Made by a program: the position numbers and the translations under genes
In this document: positions 9,191-16,502 of the stretch, piece by piece
Position numbering within the stretch: the stretch's first letter is position 1
How the letters are laid out: each line of letters starts with the position of its first letter
From: SFWF01 sp045539925
Lineage (GTDB): Bacteria; Bacillota; Clostridia; Oscillospirales; Acutalibacteraceae
Length of the DNA stretch: 64,000 bases
Direction: 5' to 3'
Assembly (NCBI GenBank): GCA_045539925.1
Contig: JAZQGH010000007.1
Span: 1-64,000 of the forward strand
The notes under the pieces: model-generated
What the model was told of the DNA's origin: nothing
Seen by the model: only the letters and a program-made list of their open reading frames with translations
The model's database searches: none

Positions 9191-9925
9191 ATGGCAAAAG
9201 TGATCGCCGCAGTGGGCGGCAAGGGCGGTACAGGTAAATCTACCTGCAGTATCCAGCTATCCATTGCCCTTACAAAACAGGGGTTTCGTGTACTCCTTAT
9301 AGATATGGACGAGGGTATGCGCTGTCTTGATATGCTTCTTGGAGTCAGCGAAAATTTGCTTTTCGACCTATCCGACGCGGTATCAGGCAGACCACTTGGC
9401 TCCTGCGCGATGCCTATCGCGAAATACAGCGGTCTTGACCTGTTAGCGGCACCGCCTCAAAAGGGTCTTGTTGACAGGGCTGCGTTTTCCGCCTTTCTTT
9501 CAGAGCTTGACCCCACGCTTTACGACTTTGTTGTTGCCGACCTGCCTGCAGGCACAGATAAGGAGCTTTATAAAAGCTTCCCAACCGATACCGATTTTCT
9601 TTGTGTCTGCAATCCCAATCCCGTTTCGGTAAGGGATGCTCAAGCGGTAGGCCGTCTGCTTCAGGATATTGGTCGCCGAGGCAGTCTTATAATAAACAAG
9701 TTTGAACGGTTTTATATAAAAAATCCTGTTTTTGATAATATTGATGATATAATAAACCAATCGGGTATGACCCTTATGGGTCTTGTTCCCCACAGTGAAG
9801 CCCTTTCTCTTGCCTTTTTAAATGGAAAATTTCCCACAAGAGGCAAGGTGGCAAAGGCATTCAGAAGAATAGCCAAACGGCTTTGCGGCAAAAATGTGCC
9901 GCTACCGAAATTAAAAAATATATAG
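9191..9925 (+). CDS. MinD-like ParA-family ATPase (orphan)
   Basis: A deviant-Walker ATPase of 244 residues. The P-loop GGKGGTGKST at about 9-18 has the signature second lysine, and LLIDMDEGMRCLDMLLG near 34-50 matches the MinD DxDxGxxxLD block. The C-terminus (FRRIAKRLCGK and following residues) could form the short amphipathic helix with which MinD binds membrane. MinD places the division septum together with MinC and MinE or DivIVA. Neither minC nor minE is found beside it, although in many clostridia minC lies among the mre genes and minE follows minD. The exact role (Min system or another positioning ATPase) is therefore open. Confidence 0.8.
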   Translation: MAKVIAAVGGKGGTGKSTCSIQLSIALTKQGFRVLLIDMDEGMRCLDMLLGVSENLLFDLSDAVSGRPLGSCAMPIAKYSGLDLLAAPPQKGLVDRAAFSAFLSELDPTLYDFVVADLPAGTDKELYKSFPTDTDFLCVCNPNPVSVRDAQAVGRLLQDIGRRGSLIINKFERFYIKNPVFDNIDDIINQSGMTLMGLVPHSEALSLAFLNGKFPTRGKVAKAFRRIAKRLCGKNVPLPKLKNI

Positions 9926-9956
9926 CATTCCCCAAAAATGCGAAAGGAGTAAATCG

Positions 9957-10358
9957 ATGAACATTGCAATTATTGCACACGACGCAAAAAAGGAACTTAT
10001 GGTACAATTCTGCATAGCTTATTGCGGAATTTTAAGCCGACATACAATACTTGCTACGGGCGCCACAGGTAAAATGGTCTCAGAAGCAACGGGACTTAAC
10101 ATTATTACATTTTTAGGCGGCTCACACGGTGGCTCACAGCAGATAGCAGCCCGTATCGGTTGTGATGAGATCGATATGCTTCTTATGTTCCGCGACCCCC
10201 TCACAGCAAAGCCCGACGAGCCTGACGAGCATTCTCTGCTTCGTCTTTGCGACGTGCATCAGATTCCTGTTGCTACAAATATCGCTACCGCAGAGGTGCT
10301 TATCAGAGGACTTGACCGCGGCGATCTTGACTGGCGCGAATATATGCGCAACGAATAA
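9957..10358 (+). CDS. mgsA: Methylglyoxal synthase
   Basis: A 133-residue enzyme that converts dihydroxyacetone phosphate to methylglyoxal and phosphate, a bypass of lower glycolysis under phosphate limitation. The N-terminus IAIIAHDAKKELM, the phosphate-binding GGSHGGSQQIAARI near residue 55, FRDPLTAKP with the catalytic Asp region near 77, and HQIPVATNIATAE with the catalytic His near 98 all match the family, as does the length. A GAAAGGAGT site precedes the ATG. Its position after minD is a common clostridial arrangement. Confidence 0.95.
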   Translation: MNIAIIAHDAKKELMVQFCIAYCGILSRHTILATGATGKMVSEATGLNIITFLGGSHGGSQQIAARIGCDEIDMLLMFRDPLTAKPDEPDEHSLLRLCDVHQIPVATNIATAEVLIRGLDRGDLDWREYMRNE

Positions 10359-10381
10359 ATTTTACGGAGATTTAAACTACA

Positions 10382-11677
10382 ATGGCAGAAATCAATAAGG
10401 CTCCCCGCGGCACGAACGACGTGCTGCCCGAGGATAGCTATAAATGGCAATTTGTTGAACAAAAGCTTATAGAGACCGCAGGTCTTTACGGCTTTAAGGA
10501 GACCCGTGTTCCTGTTTTCGAGCATACAGAGGTCTTTACAAAAAACGTTGGTGACACTACAGACGTTGTTCAGAAGGAGATGTACACCTTCACCGACAAG
10601 GGTGACCGAAGCATTACCCTCCGTCCCGAATTTACCGCAGGTGTTATCCGAAGCGTTATAGAGCATTCTATGACTGCGGCGGCTCTTCCTGTTAAGGTTT
10701 GTTACTGTGGCGGCTGCTACCGCTATGAAAAGCCTCAGGCAGGACGTCTTCGCGAGTTCCATCAGTTCGGTGCAGAGTGCATCGGTGCGGCTTCCCCTGC
10801 CGCCGACGCAGAGGTTATCGCTATGGCAAATCAGCTTCTGCGCGATGTAGGTGTACAGAAAATATCCCTTGAAATAAACTCCATCGGCTGTCCTACCTGC
10901 AGGGCTGAATATCATAAAGCTCTTAAAGAGTATTTCGAAAACCGCAAGGAGGAGCTTTGCGGCACCTGTAACGAGCGGCTTGACCGCAATCCTATGCGTA
11001 TTCTGGACTGCAAATCTCCCGTTTGCGCAGATATAGCGAAGGATGCACCCGTTGTTATCGACTTTTTGTGCGACGAATGTCAGGCACATTTTGACGGAGT
11101 TAAAGCACGTCTTGATTCCGTTGGCATTTCTTATAAGGTAAATCCCCGAATTGTTCGCGGACTTGACTACTACACCCGCACGGTATTTGAATTTATTTCG
11201 GGCGATATTGGCGCGCAGGCTACCGTTTGTGGAGGAGGACGCTATGACGGACTCTTAGAACAGATGGGAAGTCAGCCTCAACCCGCTTTAGGCTTTGCAA
11301 TGGGTATTGAGCGTCTTCTTATGGTGCTTGAAAATCAGGGAGCCGAGCTTCCCGCTCCCCGCCCCTGCGACCTTTATATCGCACCTATAGGCGATGCCGC
11401 CGCAATTAAGGCAGGTGTGCTTTGTGCTCAGCTTCGTGATGAGGGCTTTGAGGCACTTACAGATATTGTAGGCAGAGGTCTTAAGGCACAGATGCGCTAT
11501 GCCAACAAGATTGGCGCCCGTTTCACCATAGTTCTGGGTGACAGTGAGCAGATAAGCGGCAAGGCTAAGCTAAAGTTTATGGAAAGCGGAGAAGAGCGTG
11601 AGATTGACATAAACAATCTGGCAGACGAGCTTTATAATGCAACATTCTCCGCCTTTACCGATAAAATCAATATATAA
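10382..11677 (+). CDS. hisS: Histidyl-tRNA synthetase
   Basis: A class II aminoacyl-tRNA synthetase of 431 residues. The N-terminus APRGTNDVLPED is typical; motif 2 contains the RYEKPQAGRLREFHQFGAE region; the histidine-specific motifs RGLDYYTRTVFE and GGGRYDGLLEQMG sit near 258 and 285. The C-terminal anticodon-binding domain starts near 330. It is the last gene of the + strand block and is closed by a strong hairpin. No T-box leader was recognised in the 23-base gap before it, consistent with an internal operon position. Confidence 0.96.
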   Translation: MAEINKAPRGTNDVLPEDSYKWQFVEQKLIETAGLYGFKETRVPVFEHTEVFTKNVGDTTDVVQKEMYTFTDKGDRSITLRPEFTAGVIRSVIEHSMTAAALPVKVCYCGGCYRYEKPQAGRLREFHQFGAECIGAASPAADAEVIAMANQLLRDVGVQKISLEINSIGCPTCRAEYHKALKEYFENRKEELCGTCNERLDRNPMRILDCKSPVCADIAKDAPVVIDFLCDECQAHFDGVKARLDSVGISYKVNPRIVRGLDYYTRTVFEFISGDIGAQATVCGGGRYDGLLEQMGSQPQPALGFAMGIERLLMVLENQGAELPAPRPCDLYIAPIGDAAAIKAGVLCAQLRDEGFEALTDIVGRGLKAQMRYANKIGARFTIVLGDSEQISGKAKLKFMESGEEREIDINNLADELYNATFSAFTDKINI

Positions 11678-11682
11678 ATACA

Positions 11683-11723
11683 AAAAAGCGAGACTTTATG
11701 GTTTTAACTGAAGTCTCGCTTTT
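11683..11723. terminator. Bidirectional intrinsic terminator between hisS and the Rieske gene
   Basis: AAAAAGCGAGACTT (11683-11696) pairs with AAGTCTCGCTTTT (11711-11723). A-runs and T-runs on opposite sides let it serve both convergent genes. Confidence 0.85.
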
Positions 11724-11729
11724 GGTTTG

Positions 11730-13031
11730 TTAGATATCCCCGTTTGCAGGATTATCGAGGAGCCTGCCGTCCTCTGAAAATCTTGAACCGTGACAAGGGC
11801 AGTCCCATGAGTGCTCAACGCTGTTCCATTTAAGGGCGCAACCAAGATGCGGACAGCGTTTCGAGGTTGGTGTGAGCAGGTTTACTGTGCTTTCAAGTCC
11901 GTTTACAAGCAGTTGTGGCTTTAAAATGCTTCTTGACGGCGAAAACACCTTGGCATAATCGGGCTTTTTGTCAAGCAAAGTGTCGGTGAGCAGCCTTGCC
12001 GCCACCATAGAGGAGGTCATTCCCCATTTATTAAAGCCTGTTGCTACAAACAAATTCGGAGTGTTTGCCGAATACTGTCCGATGTAGGGAATAGAGTCGA
12101 GACTCATACAGTCCTGTGCTGCCCACTGTCCTACCTTATATGCCTTGGGGTAATGTACTGCGGCGAAATCGTGAAGCTCCCTATAATTTCCGCCTTTTTT
12201 GCCCGTTCGGTGTCCTCCGCCGCCAAGCAGTAACAAATCCTTATAACTTCTGAAGGAAAGACCCTTTTTGTCGTCATCAACATACATACCTTTGATTTTT
12301 TCAGTCCATTTAAGCGCAAGGACATAGGATCGGTGCTGATAAAGTTTTAAAAAGTAGCTGCCGTGCTTATTTATAAAGGGGAAATGGGTGGTGACGATCA
12401 CCTTCTTTGCTGTAATTTTGCCTCTGCTGTGTATTGCAGTGGTGCCCTTCATTTCTTTTATAAAGGTATTTTCGTAGATATTAAGTCCCTTTGATATTCC
12501 GTTTATAAATTTTAAAGGGTGAAACTCCGCTTGATTTTTTACACAAACGCCCCCTACGGTAGATATCGGTAACGGCAGATGCTCATAAAATTCGGCAGAA
12601 CAACCGATATTCTCAAGCGCTGTCATCTCCCGCTCAAGTTTTTTGCAGTCGGATACCGAGTACACAAAATTGTCCTGCAGTTTAAAGTCACAGTCTTTGC
12701 CCTCACAGAGCCTTTTAAAGGTTTCGAGTGCTTCTTTATTTGCCGCATAATACATTTGTGCCGCCTCGACACCGTAGGACTTTACTATCTTATGATAGCA
12801 CAGTCCGTGCTGAAGGGTTATTTTAGCGGTGGTGTTTCCAGTCACCCCCGAGCATATACGGTCCTTTTCTACAAGAATACAGTCAACCCCTGCTTTTTTA
12901 AGCAAATATACTGTCAGAACACCCGCCATTCCTCCGCCGATTATCAGTACATCTGTCTTTTTATCCTCCATAAGCGTGGGGAATTTCTCTGTACGAGTGT
13001 TATTCTGCCATATTGATTTGTTTTCGCACAT
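11730..13031 (-). CDS. FAD-dependent oxidoreductase with C-terminal Rieske domain
   Basis: A 433-residue fusion. Residues about 28-340 form a glycine-oxidase-like (DAO) FAD domain, with the dinucleotide site LIIGGGMAGVL. The last ~50 residues form a Rieske [2Fe-2S] domain with CPHLGC and CPCHGS, giving the Cys-x-His and Cys-x-x-His-type ligands. Such fusions are common in Firmicutes but their substrate is unknown. The chosen ATG at 13031 has AGAGG seven bases upstream; an in-frame start 15 codons earlier lacks such a site. It is divergent from the ferritin-like gene and could pass electrons in oxidative-stress metabolism (inference). Confidence 0.88.
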   Translation of the reverse strand: MCENKSIWQNNTRTEKFPTLMEDKKTDVLIIGGGMAGVLTVYLLKKAGVDCILVEKDRICSGVTGNTTAKITLQHGLCYHKIVKSYGVEAAQMYYAANKEALETFKRLCEGKDCDFKLQDNFVYSVSDCKKLEREMTALENIGCSAEFYEHLPLPISTVGGVCVKNQAEFHPLKFINGISKGLNIYENTFIKEMKGTTAIHSRGKITAKKVIVTTHFPFINKHGSYFLKLYQHRSYVLALKWTEKIKGMYVDDDKKGLSFRSYKDLLLLGGGGHRTGKKGGNYRELHDFAAVHYPKAYKVGQWAAQDCMSLDSIPYIGQYSANTPNLFVATGFNKWGMTSSMVAARLLTDTLLDKKPDYAKVFSPSRSILKPQLLVNGLESTVNLLTPTSKRCPHLGCALKWNSVEHSWDCPCHGSRFSEDGRLLDNPANGDI

Positions 13032-13104
13032 ATTCTTGCCTCTTTTTCCTTTTAAGGTTAGTATTATAATTTTCATGCAAGGTGCAATTTATACCCGAAA
13101 CAGC

Positions 13105-13141
13105 AAAAAGCCTCATTGTTTCCAGAGCGATGTGGCTTTTT
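13105..13141. terminator. Symmetric hairpin in divergent intergenic region
   Basis: AAAAAGCC (13105-13112) pairs with GGCTTTTT (13134-13141), extended inward with one mismatch. Both strands show a T5 run. It sits between two divergently read genes, so it may be an attenuator or shield rather than an end-of-gene terminator. A second small dyad, TTGTTA/TAACAA, lies at 13190-13203 next to the ribosome binding site of the following gene. Confidence 0.4.
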
Positions 13142-13221
13142 GTGTTATATGTAAATTTAAGGGATATATCTTCGCATCTAATCATACACTTGTTATGTAA
13201 CAATTAAAGGAGGAGTTATTT

Positions 13222-14496
13222 ATGAATCCATTTACCCACCGTCCGTCACCCATTATGGAGGGCTACAAAAACTTTAAGGAGATGTACCCGAAACCCTATG
13301 ATAAAAACACCGTAGATCCGTATACCAAATGCAGAATAATACTTATGAACGGCACAGAGTTCGAAGCCAACTGGTTTTCTCATCAGTTTTCCCGCCACGT
13401 TACCAATAACGACCTGAGAAGGGAGCTTGCCCTTACCCGAGCGGTAGAAAAACAGCAGCAGCTTAAAATTTCTCTGCTTAAGCCCTGCAACGAATCACCT
13501 CTTGAGCATACTATAGGCTACGAGCAATTAGCGGTTGACCTTACTGCCGAGCTTGCACGAAGAGAGCAGGACTGCCATGTTAAAAACGCTTTGGACTTTG
13601 CCCTCTTAGAAGATTTTGACCATCTTTACCGTTATGCAAATCAGCTTGAAATGGAACAGGGTGTGAGGGCTGAACGTTTGGTTGGCAAATACACCGAGAT
13701 TATGCCCGGTAGACCCACTATTGCTCACCACCGATGTCCCCTTGACAATGTAAAGAACAACATAAACTCTAAAAAGGCCTGCAAAGAGACGGTACTTGCC
13801 ACTATGATAATCACCGCCGCAGAACAGCAGACCATGAACTACTATATGAACATAACAAACCTTGCCACCAACGATGCGCTCAGAAGACTTTATCAGGAAA
13901 TAGCTCTTGTTGAAGAGGAGCATGTTACCCAGTACGGATGTCTTATAGATTCAAGCGCAACCTGGCTCGAAATGCTTCTGTGGCACGAATATACCGAATG
14001 TTATCTCTACTGGTCCTGCTATATGACCGAGACCGACAAATATATAAAATGCATCTGGGAGCAGTGTCTTGAGGAAGAAATTTCCCATCTTCACAAGGCG
14101 GCAGAGCTGCTTAAAAAGTATGAGGGCAAGGAGTGGCAGCAGGTTATTCCCGACGGCACCTTCCCTGCACCTCTCTGTCTCCACGAAAACATTGACTATG
14201 TTCGTGATGTACTTAAAAACACCGTTCAGTTTACAGGCTATCGTGAAGGGTACAAAAAGCTTGAAGAGCTGGGTGACGGTGCGGATTTCTTTAAATTCCA
14301 AAAAATCATTGCACCCTGTACAGATATGGTGCCTTCCCACAATGTTATCTGCAATCACATAAGCAGAGCAGGTCAGGATTACCGTTTCCAGTGTAGGGAG
14401 AATCCCGTCCCTGAGCTTAGACCCCGCAACTGTGACAATACATCTGTAGGTCGGGTTAAGGATGCTGCAGACAGCACCTGCTTTAAGTGCAATTAA
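13222..14496 (+). CDS. Large ferritin-like (double four-helix) protein of unknown function
   Basis: 424 residues, not assigned to a named family. The second half has the spacing of a ferritin-like di-iron bundle: Glu201 (TAAEQQTMNYY), ExxH at 231-234 (EEEHVTQYG), Glu256/Glu259 (HEYTECY) and ExxH at 286-289 (EEEISHLHK). The first half has a weaker, similar pattern (LEHTIGYEQ near 94-102 and EDFDH at 130-134), so it may be a duplicated fold. The C-terminus carries several Cys residues (Cys-Phe-Lys-Cys at the end). A GGAGGAG site precedes the ATG. The divergent FAD/Rieske gene suggests a redox or metal role, but this is inference. Confidence 0.75.
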   Translation: MNPFTHRPSPIMEGYKNFKEMYPKPYDKNTVDPYTKCRIILMNGTEFEANWFSHQFSRHVTNNDLRRELALTRAVEKQQQLKISLLKPCNESPLEHTIGYEQLAVDLTAELARREQDCHVKNALDFALLEDFDHLYRYANQLEMEQGVRAERLVGKYTEIMPGRPTIAHHRCPLDNVKNNINSKKACKETVLATMIITAAEQQTMNYYMNITNLATNDALRRLYQEIALVEEEHVTQYGCLIDSSATWLEMLLWHEYTECYLYWSCYMTETDKYIKCIWEQCLEEEISHLHKAAELLKKYEGKEWQQVIPDGTFPAPLCLHENIDYVRDVLKNTVQFTGYREGYKKLEELGDGADFFKFQKIIAPCTDMVPSHNVICNHISRAGQDYRFQCRENPVPELRPRNCDNTSVGRVKDAADSTCFKCN

Positions 14497-14515
14497 ACAG
14501 TGAGCAGTTGACAGT

Positions 14516-14558
14516 AAACAACGGCTGAGAACAGTTTTGTTCTCAGCCGTTTGGCTTT
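14516..14558. repeat. 43-bp direct repeat, copy 1 (also an intrinsic terminator)
   Basis: The stem AACGGCTGAGAAC (14520-14532) pairs with GTTCTCAGCCGTT (14539-14551), followed by TGGCTTT. It ends the ferritin-like gene. All 43 bases recur without a mismatch at 15487-15529. Confidence 0.9.
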
Positions 14559-14576
14559 AATATCACACTTTTAAAA

Positions 14577-15050
14577 TTATTCCGTTGCAAAGATATTGAT
14601 AACCGTTTTTCCTTGCTCTATCGCATATTTTACCGCCTCATATGCACCTCCACTTGGTTGTTCAATATAGCAAATAATCAAATCTGCGCGATCAACCATT
14701 TCACAGTTGCGAACTTTAATGGCTGTTTTTGGGTGCGCCCGTACCGCTTCGGCGGATATCTCGACCTCGCTGTAATAATCCTCAAAGGTCTCCTTATTAT
14801 TGAGATACTCTGCCGATATATACGGCAACATCAACACAAGTGAGCTGTTATCATTTCTATAATTTTTCCTTATTCGCGACACCGAAGAAGAAACACATCT
14901 GTCAAAATCTCCATTTCGTCCTACCAAAAAATCAACATATTCCTTTTGCTCAATGAGTCGTGTAATATGCTCCTCTAAAAGTTCTTCTACACTACAGACA
15001 TTGTCTATATATCTGTGTCCGAAAAAAGCCACCGTGAAAACATTTAGCAT
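14577..15050 (-). CDS. Small SLOG-fold protein (DUF1273/YpsA-like)
   Basis: 157 residues from the ATG at 15050, which has GGTGGTG about six bases upstream. The N-terminal strand and FFGHR motif near residue 9 and the C-terminal VDRADLIICYIEQPSGGAYEAVKYA segment are the nucleotide-binding signatures of the SLOG/Rossmann-like superfamily, related to YpsA and DprA-type domains. SLOG proteins bind or process nucleotide-derived ligands and often occur in conflict or stress systems; the ligand here is unknown. The gene is divergent from an XRE regulator and the pair lies between duplicated terminators, suggesting a transferred two-gene cassette. Confidence 0.75.
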   Translation of the reverse strand: MLNVFTVAFFGHRYIDNVCSVEELLEEHITRLIEQKEYVDFLVGRNGDFDRCVSSSVSRIRKNYRNDNSSLVLMLPYISAEYLNNKETFEDYYSEVEISAEAVRAHPKTAIKVRNCEMVDRADLIICYIEQPSGGAYEAVKYAIEQGKTVINIFATE

Positions 15051-15127
15051 AGTTTCACCACCATTCATTTTGATTGTACATTACATTTTATCATAACGGT
15101 ATAAGCATTACAAGTATTGGGTATGAA

Positions 15128-15165
15128 ACCTTTCAAAACAAGGGTAAAATATTATTATGAAAGGT
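15128..15165 (+). promoter_or_regulatory. Inverted repeat between SLOG and XRE genes
   Basis: ACCTTTCA (15128-15135) and TGAAAGGT (15158-15165) form a perfect 8-bp inverted repeat around the A/T-rich stretch TAAAATATTATTAT. The right arm includes the AAAGGTGG ribosome binding site of the XRE gene, so the structure could be an operator for the encoded repressor or a hairpin that masks translation initiation. Both roles are inference. Confidence 0.45.
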
Positions 15166-15174
15166 GGTAGGATT

Positions 15175-15486
15175 ATGGATACTCATAAAAGGCTGCGGCA
15201 GTTATTAAAAGAACGCGGATGGACCGAATACCGTTTATCCAAGGCATGTGGTCTGTCAGAATCCACTATTGCTAATATTTTCAGAAGAAACACACTCCCT
15301 TCAATCAGCACCTTAGAAGCCATATGTTCAGGCTTTGGTATCACTCTATCACAATTCTTTGCAGAAGGAGACATGGTTGAAATGACCCCTGAACTAAAAG
15401 CACTTTTTAATTCCTGGGTCAGCCTTACTGCTGAACAGAAACACGCTGTTCTGCAAATGATTCGCACACTAAATTCAAACAAATAA
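15175..15486 (+). CDS. XRE-family helix-turn-helix regulator
   Basis: A 103-residue DNA-binding protein. The N-terminal HTH spans about residues 5-60 (LRQLLKERGWTEYRLSKACG, then SESTIANIFRRN as recognition helix), followed by a short helical tail. Start ATG 15175 follows AAAGGTGG; an upstream in-frame ATG at 15157 overlaps that site and is rejected. It probably autoregulates and controls the divergent SLOG gene through the inverted repeat between them (inference). The stop is immediately followed by the second 43-bp repeat. Confidence 0.85.
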   Translation: MDTHKRLRQLLKERGWTEYRLSKACGLSESTIANIFRRNTLPSISTLEAICSGFGITLSQFFAEGDMVEMTPELKALFNSWVSLTAEQKHAVLQMIRTLNSNK

Positions 15487-15529
15487 AAACAACGGCTGAG
15501 AACAGTTTTGTTCTCAGCCGTTTGGCTTT
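15487..15529. repeat. 43-bp direct repeat, copy 2 (terminator of XRE gene)
   Basis: It is identical to 14516-14558 over 43 bases and begins at the base after the XRE stop codon. The hairpin arms are at 15491-15503 and 15510-15522, followed by TGGCTTTTT, a better U-run than copy 1. Confidence 0.9.
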
Positions 15530-15550
15530 TTATAAATTTGCAATATCTTA

Positions 15551-15645
15551 CGGCGCGCCGAGGTTATTCCCCTTATAGGGGAAATGTCTGCAAAGCAGAC
15601 AAAAGGGTCTGGGCGTCAGCCGTACCGGACGCGCCCTACGGTTGC
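15551..15645. repeat. Palindromic intergenic repeat (REP-like)
   Basis: Closely packed palindromes: CGGCGCGCCG (15551-15560), TTCCCC/GGGGAA with a 5-base loop (15567-15583), TGTCTGC/GCAGACA with a 3-base loop (15585-15601), then a GC-rich stretch with GACGCGCCC. The composition differs from the flanks. It resembles dispersed palindromic repeats of gut clostridia, but only one copy is seen here. Confidence 0.6.
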
Positions 15646-15778
15646 CGTTTGTTTTCATCAAATTTGCGATTCTTCGCATCGCAGATGCTCAATTTCTAAA
15701 ACATAAGAATCCGAATACTCAAAGGTATAGTCGCTGTCAGGTTTAAGAGTTTCGAGCTCTAAGGGAGGAAGATGCTTT

Positions 15779-16309
15779 TTAAAGTATTTTCCTACAAGAT
15801 TGCCTTTTTTCTTTAATTTCTATCTTTCTTGCAATAAAGGGGACAACCTCTTCTTTTTGTATATCCAGAACCAAGGCAAACTCCTCATAAAGAACCTTTT
15901 CGGCACGGTTTAAAATTGTTTCGTCGGAAGAGCGAAGCTTTCGGTTTTTTTGCTCAATATCCTGCTTATGCTCATAAAGGGTCTTTATAACCTTTATAAT
16001 CTCTAATCTGTCACCATTCTCAATAATCTCTTTATATTTGTGAGAGCGCCCTTTATCGTCCTCTATCCATACATTTTCGCTGCTCGGTATAGAATCAATA
16101 AGCGTGTATATCTCTTCTGCGCTGAGAATTTTCTTCATCTTAGCCACAAGATCTTCGTTGTCAACGGGAACATAAATTGTGTTTTTACTGTCGAAAACGG
16201 GGGTAAGAACATAGTATTCCCTGCTGATTTTTCCAAAAGTCTGAGTCTTTTTGTGTGTGATTTTACAGATTTGTGTTCCGTAAACTATGGTAGTGCCGAT
16301 TTCTATCAT
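15779..16309 (-). CDS. CarD-family transcription regulator, probably frameshifted near its end
   Basis: A 176-residue protein with the CarD/CdnL N-terminal domain (MIEIGTTIVYG, then YYVLTPVFD and TIYVPVDNE), which contacts the RNA polymerase beta subunit, and an all-helical C-terminal domain. Start 16309 has GAGGAGG upstream. The reading frame ends shortly after an A6 run (IKEKRQS). Removing one A lets translation run on for about 48 charged codons (motifs KYFKKHLPPLELE and DSDYTFEYSDSY) to a TGA at 15658. That extension has no start or ribosome site of its own and is blocked upstream by TAG. Either the gene is frameshifted or the run length is a sequencing error. Confidence 0.8.
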   Translation of the reverse strand: MIEIGTTIVYGTQICKITHKKTQTFGKISREYYVLTPVFDSKNTIYVPVDNEDLVAKMKKILSAEEIYTLIDSIPSSENVWIEDDKGRSHKYKEIIENGDRLEIIKVIKTLYEHKQDIEQKNRKLRSSDETILNRAEKVLYEEFALVLDIQKEEVVPFIARKIEIKEKRQSCRKIL

Positions 16310-16438
16310 TATTTCCTCCTCAATTTGACACGAAAACACGCAAAAAGCATTGGCTATTGCCGGAATTACATCAGTATCATTTTACCTTTTCATTTTAACA
16401 CAAAAATAAATTTATTTCTAATGTTTTTTAATTCTCGG

Positions 16439-16467
16439 TTGATATTTTTTATATTTATAAGTATAAT
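16439..16467 (+). promoter_or_regulatory. Sigma-A promoter of the murD operon
   Basis: TTGATA (16439-16444), a 17-base spacer and a perfect TATAAT (16462-16467), about 35 bases before the murD start. It is the only strong promoter seen before seven tightly packed genes. Confidence 0.8.
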
Positions 16468-16502
16468 AAAATAAATATATACAATAGTCAGGAGGAATCG
16501 TT

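Noticed and set aside
15779..16309. Programmed -1 frameshift at the A6 run of the CarD-like gene
   Set aside because: A -1 shift reaches a TAG within six codons; only loss of one base (or gain of two) opens the downstream frame.
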